DNA from: Acidiphilium iwatense
GTDB lineage: Bacteria; Pseudomonadota; Alphaproteobacteria; Acetobacterales; Acetobacteraceae
Assembly (NCBI RefSeq): GCF_021556475.1
Contig: NZ_JAKGBZ010000034.1
Span: 1-38,777 of the forward strand
Length of the DNA: 38,777 nt
Reading direction: 5' to 3'
Notes under the pieces: model-generated
Databases searched by the model: none
What the model was told of the DNA's origin: nothing
Seen by the model: the letters and a program-made list of their open reading frames with translations, nothing else
Program-made: the position numbers and the translations under genes
Shown: positions 20,264-28,232 of the stretch, piece by piece
Numbering within the stretch: the stretch's first letter is position 1
Layout of the letters: every line of letters begins with the position of its first letter

Positions 20264-21021
20264 CCGCGATTCATTTTGCCGCGGCGTCGACCGATCAGGC
20301 CCGCGCGGCGCGGGACCGGCTGGTCGCCCGATATGGCGACGCGCCGCCGGATGCCGCGGAGGTCGTCGTCGCTCTCGGCGGCGACGGGCTGATGCTGGAA
20401 ACCATCCATCGCCTGCTCGACCACGCCCTGCCGGTCTATGGCATGAATTGCGGTTCGGTCGGCTTTTTGATGAACGATTTCTCGGAGAACGACCTGCCCG
20501 CGCGCATCGCCCGCGCCCACAGCAACGACCTGCACCCGCTGCGGATGCACGCGGTCACCGCGACCGGCGCGGTCGAAGAGGCGCTCGCTTTCAACGAAGT
20601 CAGTCTGCTGCGCCAACTCCGTCAGGCGGCCAAGATTCGGATTTCGATCGACGGCAAAATGCGCCTGCCGGAACTGATCTGCGACGGGGTTCTGATTTCC
20701 ACGCCGGCCGGCTCGACCGCCTATAACCTGTCCGCCCACGGACCGATCGTGCCGCTTTCGGCCAATCTGCTGCCGCTGACGCCGATTTCCGCGTTCCGGC
20801 CGCGCCGCTGGCGCGGCGCCCTGCTGCCCACCAGCAGCGAGATCCTGTTCGAGATTCTGGAGCCGGAAAAGCGCCCGGTCGCGGCGGTGGCCGATTTCAG
20901 CGAGGTGCGCCGCGTGGTCTCGGTCGCGGCCAGCGAAGACCGTTCGGTCTGCGCGCAAATCCTCTCGGACCCCGACCGGGCCTTGTCGGAGCGGATCATC
21001 CGGGAGCAGTTCACGGTATAA
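20260..21021 (+). CDS. nadK: NAD kinase
   Basis: ATP-dependent kinase that phosphorylates NAD+ to NADP+ in the cytoplasm. The 253-residue product shows the GGDG motif in [15 protein letters not shown] (about 44-58), NEVSLLR, and the glycine-rich [17 protein letters not shown] chose TTG at 20260 because it overlaps the upstream stop and gives the short N-terminus usual in alphaproteobacterial NadK (TAIHFAAAS). The longer upstream frame is a shadow of the amidase gene. There is no good ribosome-binding site, so translation is probably coupled to the upstream gene. Confidence 0.93.
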   Translation: MTAIHFAAASTDQARAARDRLVARYGDAPPDAAEVVVALGGDGLMLETIHRLLDHALPVYGMNCGSVGFLMNDFSENDLPARIARAHSNDLHPLRMHAVTATGAVEEALAFNEVSLLRQLRQAAKIRISIDGKMRLPELICDGVLISTPAGSTAYNLSAHGPIVPLSANLLPLTPISAFRPRRWRGALLPTSSEILFEILEPEKRPVAAVADFSEVRRVVSVAASEDRSVCAQILSDPDRALSERIIREQFTV

Positions 21022-21039
21022 ACCGCTCCCGGCATTCGG

Positions 21040-22023
21040 TCACTTCAGCAAATGCGCAATCGCCGCGCGCTCTTCCTTGAGTTCGTTCAGCGTGATCTCG
21101 AAGCGCGAGCGGGCGAACTCGTCGAGGGCGAGGTCGCGGATGCGCGTCACCTTGCCGCCCGAGGCCGTCACCGGCACGCCGAACATGATGCCCTCGGGCA
21201 CGCCGTAGCCGCCGTCCGACGCCACCGCCATCGACACCCAGCGCCCGTTCGAGCCGACCACCCAATCGCGCACCTGATCGATCGCCGCATTCGCCGCCGA
21301 CGCCGCGGAGGAGGCGCCGCGCGCCTCGATCACCGCGGCACCGCGCTTGCCGATGGTCGGGATGAAGGTTTCGCGGTTCCACGCCTCGTCGCCGACCAGC
21401 TCGGCGAGCTTGCGACCGCCCGCCTCGGCGAACCGCCAGTCGGGATACATGGTCGGCGAGTGATTGCCCCAGATGATCAGTTTTTCGATATCGCCGACAT
21501 TCACCCCGGCCTTGGCGGCGAGCATCGAGGCGGCGCGGTTGTGATCGAGCCTGATCATCGCGGAAAAACAGTCGGGCGACAGGTCGGGGGCCGATTTCAT
21601 CGCGATATAGGCGTTGGTGTTGGCCGGGTTGCCGACCACCAGAACCCGCACGTCGCGTTTCGCCGCGTCGTTCAGCGCGCGGCCCTGGACGGTGAATATC
21701 TCGGCATTCGCCCCAAGCAGGTCCTTGCGCTCCATGCCCTTGCCGCGCGGCCGCGCCCCCACCAGGAAGCCGATATCGATATCCTTGAACGCGGTCTTGG
21801 GATCGTCGGTCGCGACCATGCCTGCGAGCAGCGGGAAGGCGCAATCCTCCAGCTCCATCATCACCCCGCCCAGCGCACCTTGCATCTGCGGCAGGTCGAG
21901 CAAATGCAGAATGACCGGCTGATCCGGCCCGAGCAGCGCGCCGCTCGCGATGCGGAAGATCAGTGCATAGGCGATCTGGCCGGCGGCACCGGTCACTGCG
22001 ATTCGGACGGGGGATTTTGCCAT
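21040..22023 (-). CDS. mdh: Malate dehydrogenase
   Basis: NAD-dependent malate dehydrogenase of the TCA cycle, from the cytosolic-type branch of the LDH/MDH family. The 327-residue product has the Rossmann start [19 protein letters not shown] (about 8-26), the substrate-binding loop [15 protein letters not shown] (about 89-103), NPANTN and the catalytic His in [12 protein letters not shown] (about 187-198). It is convergent with nadK (18 bases apart) and divergent from recX. It has no obvious operon partner. Confidence 0.95.
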   Translation of the reverse strand: MAKSPVRIAVTGAAGQIAYALIFRIASGALLGPDQPVILHLLDLPQMQGALGGVMMELEDCAFPLLAGMVATDDPKTAFKDIDIGFLVGARPRGKGMERKDLLGANAEIFTVQGRALNDAAKRDVRVLVVGNPANTNAYIAMKSAPDLSPDCFSAMIRLDHNRAASMLAAKAGVNVGDIEKLIIWGNHSPTMYPDWRFAEAGGRKLAELVGDEAWNRETFIPTIGKRGAAVIEARGASSAASAANAAIDQVRDWVVGSNGRWVSMAVASDGGYGVPEGIMFGVPVTASGGKVTRIRDLALDEFARSRFEITLNELKEERAAIAHLLK

Positions 22024-22104
22024 GGGACATGCTCCTTGTTCGGTGGCGGCACTATCGCCCGCGCGGGCTTCCGGTCAAGGCGGGCGCCGTGCCAATCTGA
22101 CCCG

Positions 22105-22692
22105 ATGAAACGCAACCCTCGCGATATCGGCGCACCACCCGACGCCGCCCGGCTGCGCGAAGCCGCTCTCGCCCATCTTGCCCGTTTCGCCGCGACCGAA
22201 GCCGGGCTCGCCCGCGTGCTCGGCCGCCGCGTCGATCGCTGGGTGCGCGCGGCGGAATCTGCCGGACTCGCGCCCGACTCCATCGCCCAGGCGCGCCGGG
22301 ACGGCCGTGCCGCGATCCCTTTGGTGATCGCCGCCCTGCGCGACCTCGGCGCTCTGAACGACACCACTTTCGCCGAATCGCGCGCACGGCGACTTGCGCG
22401 TGAGGGACATTCCCGCCGCGCGGCACTCGTGCATCTCGCGATGAAGGGTGTGGATCAGGATATTGCCGCCGAAGCGCTGCCCGAAAGCCCCGAGCGGGAT
22501 CTTGCCGCCGCCTGCACCTATCTGCGCCGCCGCCGCCTGCCGCCGTTCGCCGGAGGTGAAGCGCTGCGCATGAAAGCTCTGGCCGCCCTCGCGCGCGGCG
22601 GCTTCGATCGCGATATCGCCGAACGCGCCCTCGCCCTCGATGCCGATTCCGCCGAAACGCTGGTCATCGCGCTCCGCCAGGGCACGCTCTAA
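22105..22692 (+). CDS. recX: Regulatory protein RecX
   Basis: Modulator of RecA filament growth. The 195-residue product has the alpha-helical RecX repeats: LAHLARFAATEAGLARVLGRRV, ALRDLGALNDTTFAESRARRLAREGHSRR-type segments and a third repeat near the end. Length fits the family. The ATG at 22105 begins MKRNPRDIG. The much longer open frame upstream is antisense to mdh and not real. recA is not in the window. A strong hairpin directly follows the stop. Confidence 0.85.
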   Translation: MKRNPRDIGAPPDAARLREAALAHLARFAATEAGLARVLGRRVDRWVRAAESAGLAPDSIAQARRDGRAAIPLVIAALRDLGALNDTTFAESRARRLAREGHSRRAALVHLAMKGVDQDIAAEALPESPERDLAAACTYLRRRRLPPFAGGEALRMKALAALARGGFDRDIAERALALDADSAETLVIALRQGTL

Positions 22693-22693
22693 A

Positions 22694-22727
22694 ATGACGC
22701 GGGCGGAGCCGCCTCCGCCCGCGTCAT
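22694..22727 (+). terminator. Strong hairpin after recX
   Basis: A perfect 14-bp GC-rich stem (22694-22707 with 22714-22727) and 6-base loop begin one base after the recX stop. The tail is ATTCCT rather than a T-run, so termination may be incomplete, but the position is right for a recX terminator. Confidence 0.6.
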
Positions 22728-22758
22728 ATTCCTAACAAACGCTAAAAATCAGCCGCTG

Positions 22759-22827
22759 GTGTCCCGATTCGGAAGTTCGTTGGTGCCGATAGAGGCGTTT
22801 TACGAACTTCCGAATCGATCAGGACAC
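22759..22827. repeat. Long inverted repeat A with GAAGTTC core
   Basis: The left arm (22759-22780) pairs with the right arm (22802-22827) over 22 bases. The right arm has a 4-base insert (ATCA), and the centre is 21 bases. The inner arms read GGAAGTTCGT and ACGAACTTCC. It shares the core GAAGTTC and overall geometry with inverted repeat B, 16 bases further on. Probably a repeat-family element rather than a terminator. Confidence 0.6.
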
Positions 22828-22843
22828 TAGCAAACATTTGATT

Positions 22844-22919
22844 CCAGTGTGGTTTATGGTTCTGAAGTTCCTAAAATCGCTACCGCGTATGTATAGGAAC
22901 TTCAGAACCACCACACTGG
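22844..22919. repeat. Long inverted repeat B with FRT-like arms
   Basis: The left arm (22844-22873) pairs with the right arm (22894-22919). The left arm carries a 4-base insert (TTAT) and the centre is 20 bases. The inner arms GAAGTTCCTA (22864-22873) and GTATAGGAACTTC (22891-22903) match the arms of the yeast 2-micron FRT site, but the centre is longer. It lies six bases past the 3' end of the small secreted protein gene, so it may also act as its 3' hairpin. Confidence 0.6.
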
Positions 22920-22925
22920 CCGGGA

Positions 22926-23210
22926 TTACGATCGGCCCTGGGTCTGGCCAATCTGGGCGAAGCGGGTCGCCCGATGCGGCGCCGCGATGGTCGGGTAATT
23001 CTGCCCGACGGTGACATCGGCGATCCGGGCGGACACAACCGGGGTCGCGGCCGCGCCGAAAGCCGGATAGGCCTCGCCGATTACCGCGGGGGCCGACGCG
23101 GAAACCACCGGCTGAGCCAGCAGGTTCGGAATGCCCTGACCCGCCTGGGCGGCGCCGGCACCGGCAATGGTGGCGACGGCAAGGGCGGCGACAGCAAGAA
23201 TGTTTTTCAT
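22926..23210 (-). CDS. Small exported protein of unknown function
   Basis: A 94-residue protein with a clear signal peptide (MKNILAVAALAVATIAGAG, cleavage likely after AAQA near residue 23). The mature part of about 70 residues is rich in Ala, Val and Pro and has no cysteine. GGAG lies 6 bases before the ATG on the minus strand. No family is recognised. It stands alone between the paired inverted repeats and a 164-base upstream gap before the MFS gene. Confidence 0.7.
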   Translation of the reverse strand: MKNILAVAALAVATIAGAGAAQAGQGIPNLLAQPVVSASAPAVIGEAYPAFGAAATPVVSARIADVTVGQNYPTIAAPHRATRFAQIGQTQGRS

Positions 23211-23374
23211 GACAAGCTCCAGTTCCGATCGGGTGGGGCGGCCTCACCATGGGGCCATTTCCATCTCACCCGGTGCTGAGCGGAACATAAGCTTCTGCCC
23301 GATCGCTAACCACGCGTGCAATGTGCATAGAATTCATAACGCCAGGAGATGAATGGCTCCCTTGACCTGATTGG

Positions 23375-24640
23375 CTATTCCAAGTGCGGAGCAGCTTGTT
23401 TCGGCTCTTTGGTACCGAAGGCGATCCAGAAACCTGACAGGGCGACGAGCACTGCGGTCAGTCCCATCGCCGGCCTGACCGCGCCCGAAAACTGGGCGAC
23501 GAGGCCGAGCAGGATGGCGCCGATCGCGTAACCGGTGTCACGCCAGTAGCGATAGGTGCCGAGCGCCTTGCCGCGCCAGAGCGGCGGCGTCAGGTCCGAC
23601 ATCGCGGCGATCAGGTTGGGGTAGAGTAGCGCCATGCCGAACCCCATGATCGCGGCGGCGGGGAACCACACAATCGGCGCCGTGCCGATCGCGGTCAGCG
23701 CGATCCCCGCGGCGAGGAGAGAAAATCCGGTCACGATCGGCGGTTTGCGGCCGATCCGGTCGGCGAGATGCCCGGTCCAGAGCTGCGAGAACCCCCAGAC
23801 CATCGCATAGAGGCCGGTGATCCAGCCGATTTCGGCGAGCTTCATGCCGTGAGCCGCGAAAAATACCGGAAACAACGCCCAGACCAGCGTGTCGGCGATC
23901 TTGTTGGCGACACCGCCCTGGCAGAGCGCGCGATATTGCGGATCGCGGAACGACACCACCATGAAGATCGCACCCCAGCCGGGGGTTGCTGCGCCGATTG
24001 TGCTCGTGGGCTTCGTCTGCGCGTGTTCGGCACGCACCCAGGGCAGCGTGTCGCGCACCCCAATCAGCAGGATCAGTGCCATGGCGATGGTGACCAAGCC
24101 AAAACCGAGCAGCGCCGTGCGCGGCCCGAATGCCTGCGCCAGATAGGCGCAAGCGAGCCCGGCGATGCCGACCGCGACATAGCCGGTCGCCTCATTGATG
24201 CCGACCGCAAGGCCGCGCTGATCACTGCCGGCGAGATCGATCTGGCTGGTCACCGTCATCGTCCAGCTGAAACCCTGGTTGATGCCGAGGAAAATATTGG
24301 CGGCGATGATCCACCACCAGTTCGGCGCCAGATAGATCAGCACCGGGATCGGCAGCGCGGCGAGCCAGCCCATCAGCAGCACGCGCTTGCGGCCGACCCG
24401 GTCCGACAGGGTGCCGGCCACGAAATTCAGCACCCCCTTCACCAGACCGAAGGACAGCACGAAGCTCGCGAGGAAGAAGAAGGCGTGGGACCTGACGCCG
24501 AAATCGGTACTCAGCGCGGGCAGCACCGCGCGCTCCATGCCGATCACCAGACCGACGAAAAACACCTGAACCGCCTGCAGCGCGAACTGACCCTGGTTGA
24601 GCCTGATGCCGCGCCGATACACCTGCGCGGCGAGGTTCAT
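23375..24640 (-). CDS. MFS transporter
   Basis: A 421-residue major facilitator with about 12 hydrophobic segments and the conserved loop motifs GTLSDRVGRKRVLL (after helix 2) and GHLADRIGRKPPIV (after helix 8). The ATG at 24640 is used. The longer open frame upstream is a shadow of the metallohydrolase gene. Start and upstream stop overlap as ATGA, so it is coupled to the ETHE1-like gene. In that setting it may export a sulfur compound or another product of the pathway. The substrate is not visible in the sequence. Confidence 0.9.
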   Translation of the reverse strand: MNLAAQVYRRGIRLNQGQFALQAVQVFFVGLVIGMERAVLPALSTDFGVRSHAFFFLASFVLSFGLVKGVLNFVAGTLSDRVGRKRVLLMGWLAALPIPVLIYLAPNWWWIIAANIFLGINQGFSWTMTVTSQIDLAGSDQRGLAVGINEATGYVAVGIAGLACAYLAQAFGPRTALLGFGLVTIAMALILLIGVRDTLPWVRAEHAQTKPTSTIGAATPGWGAIFMVVSFRDPQYRALCQGGVANKIADTLVWALFPVFFAAHGMKLAEIGWITGLYAMVWGFSQLWTGHLADRIGRKPPIVTGFSLLAAGIALTAIGTAPIVWFPAAAIMGFGMALLYPNLIAAMSDLTPPLWRGKALGTYRYWRDTGYAIGAILLGLVAQFSGAVRPAMGLTAVLVALSGFWIAFGTKEPKQAAPHLE

Positions 24641-25380
24641 TCGGCGACCTTCGTCATCAACCCGGCATTGACGGCGCGATTCGCCGCCGCATTCTCGGGA
24701 GGTGGCGGGATATCGTCGACCATGAAGCGAATGAAAGCGGCTTCGTCGGTCATCGCGAAGGCCCTGTTGTGCCGAAGCTCGAAGCCGATGGTGGAGGATG
24801 GCTTGCCGGACAGGCCGCGCCCGCAGACCGAGCCGGCGAAAGCGCCGGGCAGGATCTCCAGATATTCCGGCAGCACCTTCAGCCGGGCGAGGCTGCGGAA
24901 CAGATTGCGCGCGCCGGTCGCGGCGTCGCTCGCCAGCTCGGTACGGCCGACATCGCCCACCATCAGCGTATGGCCGGTCAGCACAAACCACGGCTCGCCG
25001 GCACGGGTGCGGTCGGTCACCAGAAGACAGAGATGCTCCGGCGTATGGCCCGGCGCGTGCAGCACATCGAGCACGACATTGCCGAGCGAAAGCCTGTCGC
25101 CATCGGCCACGCCGTGGAAGGCGAAGCCGGTCATCGCACTTTCGTGCAGCACGTAATCGGCCCCGGCCGCTTCGGCGAGGGCGCGCCCGGCGGAGCGATG
25201 ATCGGCGTGGAGATGGGTATCGATCACCCAGCGGAGCGGCGTGGCGGAGAACTCCGCCGCTTGCAGATACGGTTCGATCGGGAACAGCGGATCGACCGCC
25301 GCACCCGCACCGCGACCGGCACAGCCGAGCAGATACGACACAGCGACCGGGTCCTGATGGTGGAATTGGCGCAGAATCAT
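24637..25380 (-). CDS. MBL-fold hydrolase, ETHE1/persulfide dioxygenase-like
   Basis: A 247-residue metallo-beta-lactamase-fold protein. It has DTHLHADH (H-x-H-x-D-H, about residues 54-61) and APGHTPEH with the third His, and the GDVGRTEL block like ETHE1 and rhodanese-linked hydrolases. The position that is Asp in the usual TGD metal ligand is His here (VLTGHTLMVGD, about 134-144). Persulfide dioxygenase activity is a guess from family and neighbours, and the changed ligand makes a different metal site possible. GGAG lies 6 bases before the ATG. It forms a pair with the MFS gene and is divergent from the ArsR-rhodanese regulator. Confidence 0.85.
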   Translation of the reverse strand: MILRQFHHQDPVAVSYLLGCAGRGAGAAVDPLFPIEPYLQAAEFSATPLRWVIDTHLHADHRSAGRALAEAAGADYVLHESAMTGFAFHGVADGDRLSLGNVVLDVLHAPGHTPEHLCLLVTDRTRAGEPWFVLTGHTLMVGDVGRTELASDAATGARNLFRSLARLKVLPEYLEILPGAFAGSVCGRGLSGKPSSTIGFELRHNRAFAMTDEAAFIRFMVDDIPPPPENAAANRAVNAGLMTKVAE

Positions 25381-25423
25381 GGCATTCTCCTCGAAGACCT
25401 TGACGACCTAAACGATCTATCGT

Positions 25424-25443
25424 TCAATCAATCCGTTGATTGA
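25424..25443. promoter_or_regulatory. Probable ArsR-type operator
   Basis: TCAATCAA and TTGATTGA form a perfect 8-bp inverted repeat around TCCG in the middle of the 81-bp gap between the divergent hydrolase and regulator genes. AT-rich dyads of this kind are typical ArsR/SmtB or BigR operators, and here one site could control both directions. Confidence 0.65.
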
Positions 25444-25461
25444 TTCCTTTATTGGAGCACC

Positions 25462-26124
25462 ATGTCAAGCCTCGGTCCCAAGCAGCGCATCTTCGCGAGC
25501 CTCGCCGACATCGCCCAGGCGATCGGCCATGCGCATCGGCTGGAGATTCTCGAACACCTCGCGCAGGGCGAACGCAGCGTCGAGGATCTCGCCGCGCGCA
25601 TCGGGTTGACCATCGCCAACACCTCGCGGCATCTGCAAATCCTGCGCCGGGCACGCCTCGCCGAGCCGCGCCGGGACGGCAAGCGGATGCTCTACAGCCT
25701 GCTCGGCGAGACCGATGTGATTGCCCTGCTCAAAGCACTCGGGCGGATCGGCGAACGGAATGTCGCCGAGATCGAGGTGGTGATGGCGAGTTATTTTCGC
25801 ACGCGCGACGCGCTGGAGCCGGTTTCGCGCCAGGACTTGCTGGCGCGCATCCACGACCGCAGCGTCACCGTGCTCGACGTGCGGCCGGAGGACGAATTTG
25901 CCCAGGGCCATCTGCCGGGAGCCATCAACATTCCGCTCGCCGCCCTGGAACGCCGGATTGCGCTGCTGCCGCGCGACCAGCCGGTGATCGCCTATTGCCG
26001 CGGACCGTATTGCGTTCTCTCGGTCGAAGCCGCCAGCGCCCTGCGCCGGCTCGGCTTCGATGCGCGCCGGCTTGAGGATGGCTATCCCGAATGGAAAGCC
26101 GCCGGGTTGCAGGTGGAAACCTGA
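25462..26124 (+). CDS. ArsR-family regulator fused to a rhodanese domain
   Basis: A 220-residue fusion. Residues 1-100 are an ArsR-type winged helix (HRLEILEHLAQGERSVEDLA, then the recognition helix NTSRHLQILRRA). Residues 125-218 are a rhodanese domain (VLDVRPEDEFAQGHLPGAINIP) with active loop CRGPYC. The DNA-binding half has no cysteine, so any thiol or persulfide sensing must use the rhodanese loop. This is an inference. GGAG precedes the ATG. It is divergent from the metallohydrolase-MFS pair, which it probably represses through the dyad in between. Confidence 0.9.
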   Translation: MSSLGPKQRIFASLADIAQAIGHAHRLEILEHLAQGERSVEDLAARIGLTIANTSRHLQILRRARLAEPRRDGKRMLYSLLGETDVIALLKALGRIGERNVAEIEVVMASYFRTRDALEPVSRQDLLARIHDRSVTVLDVRPEDEFAQGHLPGAINIPLAALERRIALLPRDQPVIAYCRGPYCVLSVEAASALRRLGFDARRLEDGYPEWKAAGLQVET

Positions 26125-26201
26125 TCGCCTTCCTTGCCTGAAAAAAGGTGCGAAGTTCCGCATATCAGGCTAGTTTCACAACGATAAAAGGATGAGGGAC
26201 C

Positions 26202-26858
26202 ATGAAGGGATGCCGTCTCATTGCCTTGGCCGCGATCGGTCTCGGCCTGATCGCAACACCACAGGCCCGGGCGGGCGGAAGCGGTGCCGTTTCCGCCGCC
26301 AGCCTGGTCCGTCCGGGTGACCTCGTGTTCGGCAATCCGCACGGCAAGGTCACGATCGTCGATTTCTACGACATACGCTGCCCGCCCTGCCGGCATATGG
26401 ACCGGCGATTCAAGCGCCTGCTGCGTCACGATCACGATGTGCGCTATGTGCCGGTGGCCTATCCGATTCTCGGGCCGGCCAGCGTGCTCGGCACCGAAGC
26501 GATGTTCGCCGCCGGCGCGCAGGGCAAACTTATTCCGTTCCGCGCCCGGCTGATGACCCAGAAACGCCCGCCGATCAACGCGATACTGAAGACTGACGCG
26601 AAAGCTCTCGGCCTCGACTGGCGGCGCATGGAATTCGCGATGAACGGCGACGGGGTGATACACCGCATCCAGGCCAATCTCCGGCGCGGACGCAGCCTCG
26701 GGATTCACGAAATCCCCACTCTTTTCATCAATAATACAAAAATCGTCGGGTCGGTGAGCTATGCCGACCTCGTCTCGCTGGTCCACGCGGCGCGAAAAAC
26801 GGCGGAAGCGGCGGCGCGCGGCGCTGCATCATCGCCGTCATCCACACATGGGACGTGA
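26202..26858 (+). CDS. DsbA-like periplasmic thioredoxin-fold protein
   Basis: A 218-residue exported thioredoxin-fold protein with a signal peptide (MKGCRLIALAAIGLGLIA, cleavage after ARA near residue 25). The active site is CPPC in YDIRCPPCRHMD (about 65). The cis-Pro loop is EIPTLFINN (about 170). It resembles DsbA/DsbG-type oxidases of the DSBA domain family. CPPC is an uncommon redox dipeptide that can favour thiol oxidation or isomerisation. AGGATGAGG precedes the ATG. It stands between the sulfur regulator and the exporter operon and ends just before a dyad and a sigma54 promoter. Confidence 0.88.
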   Translation: MKGCRLIALAAIGLGLIATPQARAGGSGAVSAASLVRPGDLVFGNPHGKVTIVDFYDIRCPPCRHMDRRFKRLLRHDHDVRYVPVAYPILGPASVLGTEAMFAAGAQGKLIPFRARLMTQKRPPINAILKTDAKALGLDWRRMEFAMNGDGVIHRIQANLRRGRSLGIHEIPTLFINNTKIVGSVSYADLVSLVHAARKTAEAAARGAASSPSSTHGT

Positions 26859-26889
26859 TCGGTCCAAGAATCCCGGTTTCGGGACCGAT
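26858..26889. promoter_or_regulatory. Inverted repeat upstream of the sigma54 promoter
   Basis: ATCGGTCC (26858-26865) and GGACCGAT (26882-26889) are a perfect 8-bp inverted repeat with a 16-base centre, which itself can form TCCCG-GTTT-CGGGA. It lies about 30-60 bases before the -24 element. It could be the binding site of the operon's own NtrC-type activator, or a terminator of the DsbA-like gene. No T-run supports the second. Confidence 0.45.
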
Positions 26890-26916
26890 GAGGGGACATA
26901 ACAGCCCGAAACGAAC

Positions 26917-26931
26917 TGGCCCGGATCTTGC
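26917..26931 (+). promoter_or_regulatory. Sigma54 (-24/-12) promoter of the exporter operon
   Basis: TGGCCCGGATCTTGC matches the sigma54 consensus (TGGCAC-N5-TTGC) with the obligatory GG-N10-GC spacing. Transcription would start near 26942, about 20 bases before the membrane-fusion gene ATG at 26964, with GGAG (26955-26958) between. The same operon encodes an NtrC-family activator, which independently supports the call. Confidence 0.75.
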
Positions 26932-26963
26932 GATGCTCCGGCGGAACCATTGCCGGAGCCGCC

Positions 26964-28232
26964 ATGCCAGACTTCCAGATTCCCGATCAGGTTCGCCGCA
27001 AGACCAGGCTGAGACACCGCGCGGCCTGGGCGTCGGGGGTCGCGATCGGCACGGCGCTCGTCGTGGCCTTGATCTGGCTGTTGCCGTCCGGCCCGTCGGT
27101 CGCGCGGGAGTCGCTGGTGATCGGCACCGTGCATTCCGGCGCGTTCCGGGTGCGGGTGCAGGCGCCCGGCGAACTGCGCCCGCGCGGCGAGCGCTTCGTG
27201 ACCGCCGCGGTGCCGGGAACCGTGGCGCGGGTGTTGGTCCGCCCCGGCGATTCGGTAAAAACGGACACCGTGCTGCTCCGCCTGGTCAATCCGCATCTGC
27301 AATCGGCCCTGGTCCGCGCGCGCTCCAACCTTGCGGACGCGAAGGCGACATTGGCTTCCACCAAAGCCACGCTCGACAATAATCTGCTCTCGCTCGAAGC
27401 CGATCTCGCGACCGGGCGCGCGGCGGCGGCGGCGGCAGGCTTGCGCGCCGAGGCCGAGCGCGGACTGGAAGCCGAGCATGTCGTCGCCCGGCTCGATTAC
27501 CGAAAGACGGTGCTCGATGCGGCGAATGCGCGCCAGCTTGTGGCGCTGACGCGGCAACGGATCGCCGCGTTCAGGGATAATCAGTCGGCACAGATCGAAG
27601 CGCAGAATGCGCGGGTTTCCGCGTTTCAGGCGGCGCTCGCCGAGGCGCAAGCGAATGTCGCCGCATTGTCGGTCACCGCCGGGGAACGCGGCGTGGTGCA
27701 GAGCGTTGCCGCCCGTCCCGGCCAGACGCTGGCGCTGGGCGGGGCGATCGCGCGGGTCGCGAGCCTGACCCATCTCAAGGCCGCGCTCGATGTCGCCCCC
27801 AGCGAGGCGGGCGAGATTACCGCCGGGCTGCGCGCGACGATCCGCCTGAACGATGCCGGCGAAAGCCGCATCGACGGCGTGGTGACGCGGGTGTCGCCCT
27901 CGGTGGAAAAAGGCAGCGTGCGGGTGGATGTGAAACTGCCCGCGCATTTGCCGGCGGGAACCCGCCCCGACCTCGCGGTGCTCGGCGATATCGATGTCAC
28001 CACCATTCCGCGCGCGCTTTATGTGGCGCGGCCGGTTGATGCCCGGCCCGATTCGATGGCGACCGTGTTCAAGCTGGTCGATGGCGGCGACAAGGCGATT
28101 CCGGTGCGCGTCCGCTTCGGCGCCGCCTCGGCCAACGCGATCCAGGTGCTGTCCGGGTTGCCGGCCGGCGCGCGCATCATCGTCTCCGACACCGGGCGGT
28201 TCGCCGGCAAATCCCTGGTGCGCATCCGATGA
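26964..28232 (+). CDS. HlyD/RND-type periplasmic adaptor (membrane-fusion protein)
   Basis: Periplasmic adaptor that would join an inner-membrane ABC transporter to an outer-membrane channel. The 422-residue product has one N-terminal membrane anchor (about 24-42), a biotinyl-lipoyl-like segment split around a long alpha-helical hairpin (about 105-235, Ala/Leu-rich), and a C-terminal beta-barrel part (VDVKLPAHLPAGTRPDLAVLGDI). The ATG at 26964 is chosen for its GGAG site. An ATG at 26928 would precede the transcription start predicted from the sigma54 promoter. The stop overlaps the TolC-type gene (ATGA). Confidence 0.9.
   Translation: MPDFQIPDQVRRKTRLRHRAAWASGVAIGTALVVALIWLLPSGPSVARESLVIGTVHSGAFRVRVQAPGELRPRGERFVTAAVPGTVARVLVRPGDSVKTDTVLLRLVNPHLQSALVRARSNLADAKATLASTKATLDNNLLSLEADLATGRAAAAAAGLRAEAERGLEAEHVVARLDYRKTVLDAANARQLVALTRQRIAAFRDNQSAQIEAQNARVSAFQAALAEAQANVAALSVTAGERGVVQSVAARPGQTLALGGAIARVASLTHLKAALDVAPSEAGEITAGLRATIRLNDAGESRIDGVVTRVSPSVEKGSVRVDVKLPAHLPAGTRPDLAVLGDIDVTTIPRALYVARPVDARPDSMATVFKLVDGGDKAIPVRVRFGAASANAIQVLSGLPAGARIIVSDTGRFAGKSLVRIR

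Noticed and set aside
21052-22104. An upstream extension of the recX frame to 546 codons
   Set aside because: The extra 350 codons are antisense to mdh. RecX has its normal length from the ATG at 22105.
26125-26201. A GCCTGA...TCAGGC dyad before the DsbA-like gene, containing GAAGTTCC like the inverted repeats at 22.8 kb
   Set aside because: The arms are only 6 bp and the shared 8-mer lies in the loop rather than the arms. Probably coincidence.
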